Source of the DNA: Solirubrobacteraceae bacterium
Lineage (GTDB): Bacteria > Actinomycetota > Thermoleophilia > Solirubrobacterales > Solirubrobacteraceae
Length of the DNA stretch: 10,353 bases
Direction of reading: 5' to 3'
Assembly (NCBI GenBank): GCA_024710825.1
Contig: JANJUA010000104.1
Coordinates: 1 to 10,353, forward strand
Of the stretch, positions 6,289 through 10,353 are shown in pieces. A program made the position numbers and the translations under genes. The notes beneath the pieces were generated by a model. The model saw only the letters and a program-made list of their open reading frames with translations. It had not been told where the DNA came from and searched no databases. Numbering within the stretch: the first letter of the stretch is position 1; each line of letters begins with the position of its first letter.

Positions 6289-6810
6289 ATGTCCACAGTC
6301 ATCGAAAGCCTCGAGCGCGCCCAGTTGCGCCGCGTCCCCGCCTTCCAGGCGGGCGACCGCGTCCGTGTCCACTTCCAGGTGATCGAGGGCACGCGCCGGC
6401 GCACCCAGGTCTTCGAAGGCGTGGTCATCAAGCGCCAGGGTCACGGCGTCCGCGAGACGTTCACCGTCCGCAAGCAGTCCTTCGGCGTCGGCGTCGAGCG
6501 CACGTTCCCGGTGCACTCGCCGAAGATCGAGCGCATCGAGGTCGCCGCCCGCGGCGACGTCCGGCGCGCGAAGCTCTACTACCTGCGCGATCGGGTCGGC
6601 AAGCGCGCCCGCGTCCGCGAGCGCCGCTACGTCGGGCCCGAGGAGACCATCGTCCCGGGGCTCGTCGACGACGGCCAGTCGGAGGCGGTCGACGCCGAGG
6701 GCGCGACGGCGGACGAGGCGATCGAGAGCGAGGGCGCGCCCGTCGAGGCCGCCGCCCCGGAAGAGCCCACCCCCTCGGCTCCGGCCGAGCCCGACGAGAA
6801 CGCCGGCTGA
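6289..6810 (+). CDS. rplS: 50S ribosomal protein L19 with acidic C-terminal extension
   Basis: L19 sits at the subunit interface of the 50S particle. Residues 1-115 are a complete L19: [77 protein letters not shown] and [19 protein letters not shown]. After the usual end near residue 115 the frame continues for about 58 more residues, rich in Glu, Asp, Ala and Pro and without predicted fold; the total is 173 residues. I start at the ATG at 6289 because homologues begin just before [13 protein letters not shown] at 6253 would add 12 unlikely residues. There is no good Shine-Dalgarno sequence before 6289. lepB follows 19 bases after the stop. Confidence 0.96.
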   Translation: MSTVIESLERAQLRRVPAFQAGDRVRVHFQVIEGTRRRTQVFEGVVIKRQGHGVRETFTVRKQSFGVGVERTFPVHSPKIERIEVAARGDVRRAKLYYLRDRVGKRARVRERRYVGPEETIVPGLVDDGQSEAVDAEGATADEAIESEGAPVEAAAPEEPTPSAPAEPDENAG

Positions 6811-6829
6811 CGAGAGAGCGCAGCCGCGC

Positions 6830-7453
6830 GTGAGGACGAAGAAGAAGCACGAGCCCTGGACGGGCGCGTGGTTCCTCGAGCTGGCCCTCATCATCGCGGT
6901 GGCGCTGGGGCTCGCGCTCGGCATCCAGGCGTTCCTGGTCAAGCCGTACCGGATCCCTTCGGAGTCGATGGAGCCGACGCTGAACGTCGGCCAGCGGGTG
7001 CTGGTCAACCGGATCGGCAACCGCTTCAACGACCCGGAGGTCGGCGAGGTCGTCGTCTTCCACCCGCCGCGGGGCGCCGACACGAACCGCTGCGCGAACC
7101 CGGACGCCGGCAGCGGCACTCCGATGCCGTGCGACGAGGCGACGCCGAACCGATCGGAGCAGAACTTCATCAAGCGCGTCGTGGCGGGGCCGGGGGACAC
7201 GATCGCCGTGCGCGACGGGCACGTCGTGCTCAACGGCGAGTTGCAGGACGAGCCGTACACCCGCCCGTGCGGCGGCGCCACCGACTGCGACATGCCTGAG
7301 GAGATCACGATCCCCGCCGACCACTGGTTCATGATGGGCGACAACCGTGGAGCCTCCGCCGACAGCCGCATCTGGGGACCGGTCCCGAAGGAGTGGATCA
7401 TCGGTGGAGCGTTCGCCACGTACTGGCCGCCGAACCGCGTCGGGCTCCTCTAG
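6830..7453 (+). CDS. lepB: Signal peptidase I (LepB)
   Basis: This membrane serine protease cleaves signal peptides from proteins delivered by the Sec and Tat routes. The 207-residue product has a basic start (RTKKKHEPW), one membrane anchor (about 15-36) and the catalytic domain outside. Motifs are IPSESMEPTL with nucleophile Ser46, the RVLVNR strand, DPEVGEVVVF, then FIKRVVAGPGD with general base Lys115, and MGDNRGASADSR (169-180). It ends with the GPVPKEWIIGGAFATYWP segment. An insert at about 80-110 and a loop near 145-155 hold four cysteines (Cys88, Cys101, Cys147, Cys153) on the extracytoplasmic side. The GTG at 6830 is the only start that leaves the basic N terminus intact. The 3' end overlaps the proposed rnhB start by 50 bases. 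Confidence 0.96.
   Translation: MRTKKKHEPWTGAWFLELALIIAVALGLALGIQAFLVKPYRIPSESMEPTLNVGQRVLVNRIGNRFNDPEVGEVVVFHPPRGADTNRCANPDAGSGTPMPCDEATPNRSEQNFIKRVVAGPGDTIAVRDGHVVLNGELQDEPYTRPCGGATDCDMPEEITIPADHWFMMGDNRGASADSRIWGPVPKEWIIGGAFATYWPPNRVGLL
7387..7393 (+). promoter_or_regulatory. Shine-Dalgarno for rnhB
   Basis: GAAGGAG inside the lepB coding region lies 10 bases before an in-frame GTG at 7404. It is a good match to the 16S anti-SD and supports that start for rnhB, which means the repeat region at 7470-7541 is translated. Confidence 0.5.
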
Positions 7454-8183
7454 CGGCTCCGGTTCCGGCTCGCGGTCCGGCTCGGGCTCCCCGTCCGGCT
7501 CCGCCTCGCGGTCCGGCTCGGGCTCGCGGTCCGGCTCGGGCTCCGCGCGCCGCGGACGGCGGCTCTTCCAGCACGACCGCCGGCTGGGGTTCCGCTACGT
7601 GGCGGGCGCCGACGAGGCGGGACGCGGCTGCCTGGCGGGGCCGCTCGTGGCCGCGGGGGTGCTGTTCGATCTCGAGCGCCTGCGTCCGGCGGACGTGCGG
7701 GCCCTGTCGGTGCTGAACGACTCCAAGCAGCACACGCAGGAGACGCGCGAGGAGCTCTACCCGCGCGTGTTGCGGATCGCCACGCGGGTGCACGTCGTGT
7801 CGCGCTGCGCGCGGGGGATCGACGGGCGCGGGCTGCACCGCACGAACCTGGCCGCCCTGCGCGACGCGCTGCGCGGCGTGGCCGTCGACGGCTGCCTGTG
7901 CCTGAGCGACGGCTTCGCGCTGGGCCAGGACTTCGAGTGGGAGTGCCGTCCGATCGTCGACGGCGACGCCAAGAGCGCGGCGATCGCGGCCGCGTCGATC
8001 GTCGCCAAGGTGACCCGCGACCGCTTCATGCACCGCGCCGAGGAGCGCCACCCGGGATGGGGCTTCGTCGACCACGTCGGCTACTCGACCCCCGAGCACC
8101 GCGAGGCCATCCGCCGCCAGGGCGTCTCGCCGCTGCATCGGATGTCGTTCCAGTCCGCGGCGTATCAGCAGCTGGCGCTGTAG
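7404..8183 (+). CDS. rnhB: Ribonuclease HII with Ser-Gly-Arg repeat N-terminal extension
   Basis: RNase HII removes single ribonucleotides misincorporated in DNA and degrades RNA in RNA-DNA hybrids. The catalytic domain starts at about residue 64: YVAGADEAGRGCLAGPLVAAGV with Asp70 and Glu71, then LNDSKQ, LSDGF with Asp169, and VDGDAKSAAIAAASIVAKVTRDRFM with Asp188, completing the four acidic residues. The late segment HPGWGFVDHVGYSTPEH and SPLHRMSF are also typical. Before the domain lies about 50 residues of low complexity made of repeated S-R-S-G-S-G hexapeptides encoded by an 18-bp tandem repeat. The GTG at 7404 is chosen because of the GAAGGAG upstream; it overlaps lepB by 50 bases. A GTG at 7347 is also in frame. 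A start at the GTG of YVAG would leave almost no lead-in. The total of 259 residues exceeds the usual 190-220. Confidence 0.9.
   Translation: MERSPRTGRRTASGSSSGSGSGSRSGSGSPSGSASRSGSGSRSGSGSARRGRRLFQHDRRLGFRYVAGADEAGRGCLAGPLVAAGVLFDLERLRPADVRALSVLNDSKQHTQETREELYPRVLRIATRVHVVSRCARGIDGRGLHRTNLAALRDALRGVAVDGCLCLSDGFALGQDFEWECRPIVDGDAKSAAIAAASIVAKVTRDRFMHRAEERHPGWGFVDHVGYSTPEHREAIRRQGVSPLHRMSFQSAAYQQLAL
7470..7541 (+). repeat. Four tandem 18-bp units within rnhB
   Basis: The unit TCGCGGTCCGGCTCGGGC occurs exactly at 7470, 7506 and 7524, with a degenerate copy at 7488 (TCCCCGTCCGGCTCCGCC). The bases just before, from 7452, resemble a further decayed copy. The unit is a multiple of three and encodes S-R-S-G-S-G in the rnhB frame, so copy-number changes would keep the gene in frame. 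It starts about 17 bases after the lepB stop. Confidence 0.9.
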
Positions 8184-8223
8184 CGCGCCGCCGCGTCGAG
8201 CCTGTCGCGCCGCGCCCGCTTCC

Positions 8224-8291
8224 GGGCCGCGCCGCTCCCCGGGCCGCTCCGCTCCCTTGGCCGCGCCGCTTCCCGGGCCGCGCCGCTCCCT
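8224..8291. repeat. Four tandem 17-bp units
   Basis: Units begin at 8224, 8241, 8258 and 8275, with consensus GGGCCGCGCCGCTCCCY. Units 1 and 4 differ only at the last base, unit 2 has one internal change (G to T at the eighth base), and unit 3 has T for the first G and a T in place of a C near the end. A weaker fifth copy may precede at 8207. A 17-bp period is not a codon multiple, so the array is non-coding. Confidence 0.88.
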
Positions 8292-8302
8292 TGGCGTCCG
8301 GC

Positions 8303-8349
8303 ACGAGTTGTGAGTTCCTCCGTGCAGTCCGACGGAAATCACATCTCGT
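8303..8349. repeat. Imperfect inverted repeat (20-base arms, 7-base loop)
   Basis: The left arm ACGAGTTGTGAGTTCCTCCG (8303-8322) pairs with the right arm at 8330-8349, whose reverse complement is ACGAGATGTGATTTCCGTCG, at 16 of 20 positions. Both strands therefore show the shared pattern ACGAGWTGTGAKTTCC. It stands out by its lower GC content. It could be a terminator stem for rnhB and yraN, a dispersed extragenic palindrome, or a protein-binding site; the sequence alone does not decide. Confidence 0.7.
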
Positions 8350-8352
8350 CCT

Positions 8353-8373
8353 CGCGCCGCTCGCAGCGGCGCG
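8353..8373. terminator. Perfect GC hairpin, candidate bidirectional terminator
   Basis: CGCGCCGCT (8353-8361), loop CGC, then AGCGGCGCG (8365-8373) form a perfect 9-bp stem 170 bases after the rnhB stop and 119 bases after the end of yraN. There is no following T-run on either strand, so termination activity is uncertain, although high-GC actinobacteria often use stems without U-tracts. Confidence 0.35.
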
Positions 8374-8376
8374 GCG

Positions 8377-8475
8377 CGCACGCCGTGGCGTGCCCCGCTG
8401 GCGCACGCCGCGGGTGGCGCCGGACTCGCACGCCGCGGCTTGCCGCCGCTCGCATGCTGCGGCTGCGTCTCCGTC
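8377..8475. repeat. About four units of a roughly 25-bp degenerate tandem repeat
   Basis: CGCACGCCG starts units at 8377, 8402 and 8427, exactly 25 bases apart. A decayed unit, CGCATGCTGCGG, starts at 8451. The units at 8402 and 8427 share CGCACGCCGCGG. The first unit also contains the small inverted repeat GCACGCC/GGCGTGC. The array runs up to just before the yraN stop at 8492. Confidence 0.65.
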
Positions 8476-8491
8476 CGGCGGGCGGGCGTCG

Positions 8492-8860
8492 TCAGAACGC
8501 GGCTTCGAGGTGATCCAGCCGAACGAGCCGACCGCGCGCGTCGATCACCACGCCGATCGCATCGAAGCGCAGCTCCGCCGAGCGGGGGCGGTCGGGCGCC
8601 TCCGCCAGCCAGGCCGCCGCCATCCTGCGCACCTGACGGCACTTGCGCTCGTCCAGCGTGTCCCACGGCGTGCCCGAACCGGCGCGGCGGGTCTTGACCT
8701 CCGCGAAGACCAGCACCCTGCCGTCGTGGGCGATGACGTCGAGCTCGCCGTAGCGCGTTCGGTGGTTGCGCGCCACGATCCGAAAGCCGCGGCGCTCGAG
8801 GTGCTGCGCTGCCAGGTCCTCGCCGGTGCGGCCGAGGCGGTGTCGAAGGTCGTCGGACAT
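8492..8860 (-). CDS. YraN/UPF0102 family nuclease-fold protein
   Basis: This is a 122-residue UPF0102 (YraN) protein, an endonuclease-like fold related to Holliday-junction resolvases, usually encoded near comM, dprA and rnhB. The pattern is complete: GRTGEDLAAQHLERRGFRIVARNHRTRYGELDVIA (positions 10-44, split across the helix and first strands), with Glu14, Asp41 in GELD and the Glu54/Lys56 pair of FAEVKTR. The second half has RKCRQVRRMAAAWL and LRFDAIGVVID. These acidic and lysine residues match the PD-(D/E)XK-like site. The ATG at 8860 is the normal family start. It is on the minus strand, opposite to rnhB and comM. Precise activity is not established for most members. Confidence 0.93.
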   Translation of the reverse strand: MSDDLRHRLGRTGEDLAAQHLERRGFRIVARNHRTRYGELDVIAHDGRVLVFAEVKTRRAGSGTPWDTLDERKCRQVRRMAAAWLAEAPDRPRSAELRFDAIGVVIDARGRLVRLDHLEAAF

Positions 8861-8868
8861 GCCCGGCG

Positions 8869-8874
8869 ACCGTA
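8869..8874 (-). promoter_or_regulatory. Candidate -10 element (TACGGT) for yraN
   Basis: On the minus strand TACGGT is followed by 8 bases and then the ATG at 8860. There is no Shine-Dalgarno sequence in between. The spacing fits leaderless initiation, as for other genes in the window. No -35 is clear. Confidence 0.42.
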
Positions 8875-8945
8875 GGCGCCGACGTGTGCCTTGACAGCAC
8901 CGTCCTGTGACGAAACGGCTCGCGCGTCTCTTGCAACAACCTCGT

Positions 8946-8961
8946 GGTGTGCCGGCACACC
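8946..8961. promoter_or_regulatory. Perfect 16-bp palindrome, operator candidate upstream of comM
   Basis: GGTGTGCC followed directly by GGCACACC is a perfect palindrome with no spacer. It ends 8 bases before the candidate comM -10 at 8970, so it covers the expected -35 region. A lone half site, GTGTGCC, recurs at 8884-8890 between the divergent yraN and comM starts. This placement is typical for a dimeric repressor, but the factor is unknown. Confidence 0.5.
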
Positions 8962-8969
8962 CGCCGTCC

Positions 8970-8975
8970 TAGCGT
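8970..8975 (+). promoter_or_regulatory. Candidate -10 element (TAGCGT) for comM
   Basis: TAGCGT is followed by 8 bases and then the ATG at 8984, with no Shine-Dalgarno sequence. It is the same hexamer as before the gene at 310 and lies directly downstream of the palindrome at 8946-8961. Confidence 0.45.
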
Positions 8976-8983
8976 CGCCGTCC

Positions 8984-10353
8984 ATGTTGGCCCGCGTCGC
9001 CACCTTCTCCATCGACGGCCTCGACACGCTCCCCGTGACGGTCGAGGTCGACATCCGCCAGGGCCTGCCCGGGTTCGTCATCGTCGGCCTCGGCGACGCC
9101 GCCGTACGCGAGGCGCGCGAGCGGGTCCGCGCCGCGCTGCTGAACTCCGGCTTCGAGTTCCCGCTGCGACGGATCATCGCCAACCTCGCGCCCGCCCACC
9201 TGCGCAAGGGCGGCTCGGGCTTCGACCTCGCCATCGCCTGCGCCGTGCTCGCGGCCAGCGGTCAGGTCCCGGCCGAGGCTCTGGCCCGGCGCGCGATCTT
9301 CGGCGAGCTCTCGCTGACCGGCGAGCTGCGCGGCTGCCGCGGGACCCTCGCGGTGGCCGAGGGCGCGCGGCGCGCGGGCCTCACCGGTCTCGTGGTGCCG
9401 CGTGAGCGCGCCCGGGAGGCGGCCCTCGTGCACGACCTGGAGGTGGCCGGGGCGGCGACGCTCAGAGAGGTCGCCCAGGTGCTCGCCGGAGGCGATCTGC
9501 CGCCGCTGCCGGAGGCTGCCGATCGACCGCCGGACGCGACGGACGCGAGTGCCCTCGATCTCGCCGACGTGCGCGGCCACGCCGGTCCGGTCGAGGCCCT
9601 GCGGGTGGCCGCCGCGGGCGGCCACAACCTGCTGTTGCGCGGGGCGCCGGGTACGGGCAAGACGATGCTCGCGCGACGGCTGCCGTCGATCCTCCCGCCG
9701 CTGACGCGGCCCGAGTCGATCGAGCTGACGAGGATCCACTCGGTGGCCGGCATCCACCAGGGCGGCGGGCTGGTCGAGACGAGGCCGTTCCGTGCGCCGC
9801 ACCACACGATCTCGGCGTCGGGTCTCGTCGGCGGCGGCACGTGGCCCGCGCCCGGTGAGGCGACCCTCGCGCACCACGGGGTCCTCTTCCTCGACGAGCT
9901 CAGCGAGTTCTCGCGCTCCGCGATCGAGGCGCTGCGCCAGCCGCTCGAGGACGGACGCGTGGCGATCGTCCGCGGCCAGCAGACGGCGGTCTTCCCGACC
10001 CGGTTCATGTTGGTCGCGGCGACCAACCCCTGCCCCTGCGGGTTCGCCGGCGATCGCGACCGCTGCCGCTGCTCGGAGACCGAGCTCGGACGCTACGAGC
10101 GCCGGCTGAGCGGGCCGCTCCTGGACCGCATCGACCTGGTCGTCGACGTCCACCGCCCGAGCGCCGCGGCGCTGGCCGGCGCCCCCACGACGAGCTCGGC
10201 CGCGGTGCGTGACGAGGTGGTCGCGGCGCGGGAGCTCCAACGGCACCGGCTGGCCGGGAGCGGCGTGGCTTGCAACGCCCATATGGACGCCGGCCTGGTG
10301 CGGGCGGGCGTCGTCTTGGACGAGGGCGGACGTGCGGTGCTCGATGCCGCCTA
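8984..10353 (+). CDS. comM: ComM/YifB family AAA+ ATPase (Mg-chelatase-like), 3' end outside window
   Basis: ComM is a hexameric AAA+ helicase that promotes branch migration during natural transformation; in many bacteria the homologue is annotated YifB or 'Mg chelatase subunit ChlI-like'. 456 residues are present, and the frame stays open to the window end. The N-terminal Lon-protease-like domain has GLPGFVIVGLGDAAVREARERVRAAL-type sequence (27-52), RIIANLAPAHLRKGGSGFDLAIA and FGELSLTGELR. The AAA+ core has Walker A GAPGTGKT (220-227), FRAPHHTISASGLVGGG, Walker B VLFLDE (300-305), sensor-1 ATNPCPCG (346-353), the extra Cys pair CRC (361-363), and the LSGPLLDRIDL arginine motif (Arg382). The start ATG gives the standard MLARV beginning. 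About 50 residues, including the end of the C-terminal helical domain, are missing. Divergent from yraN. Confidence 0.96.
   Translation, partial: MLARVATFSIDGLDTLPVTVEVDIRQGLPGFVIVGLGDAAVREARERVRAALLNSGFEFPLRRIIANLAPAHLRKGGSGFDLAIACAVLAASGQVPAEALARRAIFGELSLTGELRGCRGTLAVAEGARRAGLTGLVVPRERAREAALVHDLEVAGAATLREVAQVLAGGDLPPLPEAADRPPDATDASALDLADVRGHAGPVEALRVAAAGGHNLLLRGAPGTGKTMLARRLPSILPPLTRPESIELTRIHSVAGIHQGGGLVETRPFRAPHHTISASGLVGGGTWPAPGEATLAHHGVLFLDELSEFSRSAIEALRQPLEDGRVAIVRGQQTAVFPTRFMLVAATNPCPCGFAGDRDRCRCSETELGRYERRLSGPLLDRIDLVVDVHRPSAAALAGAPTTSSAAVRDEVVAARELQRHRLAGSGVACNAHMDAGLVRAGVVLDEGGRAVLDAA

Larger units (their letters stand above)
8184..8491. other. Gene-free, repeat-dense spacer between convergent rnhB and yraN
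   Basis: I see no credible gene in these 308 bases. They contain, in order, a 17-bp tandem array (8224-8291), an imperfect inverted repeat with 20-base arms in a locally less GC-rich patch (8303-8349), a short perfect GC hairpin (8353-8373), and about four units of a roughly 25-bp repeat (8377-8475). The flanking genes end facing each other, so transcription termination from both sides should occur here. No poly-T tract of intrinsic-terminator type is visible. Confidence 0.75.

Noticed and set aside
8224..8475. CRISPR array suggested by the regular repeats
   Set aside because: Units are contiguous or nearly so, have no unique spacers of 30-40 bases, and no cas gene is nearby.
8310..8513. Possible small plus-strand gene in the spacer after rnhB
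   Set aside because: It crosses the inverted repeat, the hairpin and the 25-bp array, its translation is Arg/Ala/Gly-rich without pattern, and it runs into yraN antisense.
8891..8896. Perfect TTGACA as a -35 box upstream of comM
   Set aside because: There is no TANNNT at 16-19 bases downstream, and it is about 73 bases from the comM -10 candidate, so it is probably a coincidental match.
9320..10353. Magnesium chelatase (chlorophyll biosynthesis) gene
   Set aside because: The AAA+ part resembles ChlI, but the N-terminal Lon-like domain, NPCPCG motif and location next to yraN and rnhB identify ComM/YifB.
1..10353. tRNA, rRNA or SRP RNA genes
   Set aside because: I found no cloverleaf, TTCRANY loop in context, or SRP RNA tetraloop motif in the gaps, which are mostly under 130 bases.

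Overview
The window is high-GC bacterial DNA (by eye around 70% G+C) with tightly packed genes, GTG and TTG starts, and the housekeeping order ftsY - ffh - rpsP - khpA - rimM - trmD - rplS - lepB - rnhB - yraN - comM. This order, the composition and the protein styles (actinobacterial-type LepB with an extra cysteine-bearing insert, 'Sensor'-domain histidine kinase) suggest an Actinomycetota chromosome, most likely Thermoleophilia/Solirubrobacterales (for example the Conexibacter/Solirubrobacter/Patulibacter group). That placement is inference from gene content, not from a search.

Layout. Positions 1-299 hold the 3' end of ftsY (SRP receptor). Positions 310-1915 hold three co-directional genes: an unrecognised 92-residue protein, an NfeD-like membrane protein and a stomatin/SPFH protein. 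A membrane histidine kinase (1890-3125, minus strand) converges on the SPFH gene with a 26-bp overlap and diverges from ffh across a 63-bp promoter region. From 3189 to 8183 runs the core block: ffh (SRP GTPase), rpsP (S16), khpA (KH RNA-binding protein), rimM (30S maturation), trmD (tRNA m1G37 methyltransferase), rplS (L19 with an acidic tail), lepB (signal peptidase I) and rnhB (RNase HII with a Ser-Gly-Arg repeat extension). Positions 8184-8491 are a gene-free, repeat-dense spacer. yraN (8492-8860, minus) and comM (8984 to the window end, plus) diverge from a 123-bp region with a perfect 16-bp palindrome.

How it works together. FtsY and Ffh are the receptor and GTPase of the co-translational membrane-targeting pathway, and LepB removes signal peptides from exported proteins. 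rpsP, khpA, rimM, trmD and rplS are the classical ribosome/tRNA maturation cluster. rnhB, yraN and comM belong to the DNA maintenance and natural-transformation neighbourhood that often follows. NfeD and SPFH proteins are usual operon partners and probably form a membrane microdomain scaffold.

Most of the window is ordinary housekeeping DNA, and I see no clear new enzymatic system. The unusual signals are: a recurrent TANNNT hexamer 7-10 nt before seven start codons, suggesting leaderless transcription; three different tandem-repeat arrays (18-, 17- and about 25-bp units) clustered around rnhB, the first one translated; an imperfect 47-bp inverted repeat after rnhB; a palindromic operator candidate at the comM promoter; a histidine kinase without a neighbouring response regulator; and lineage-specific additions to L19, LepB and RNase HII.
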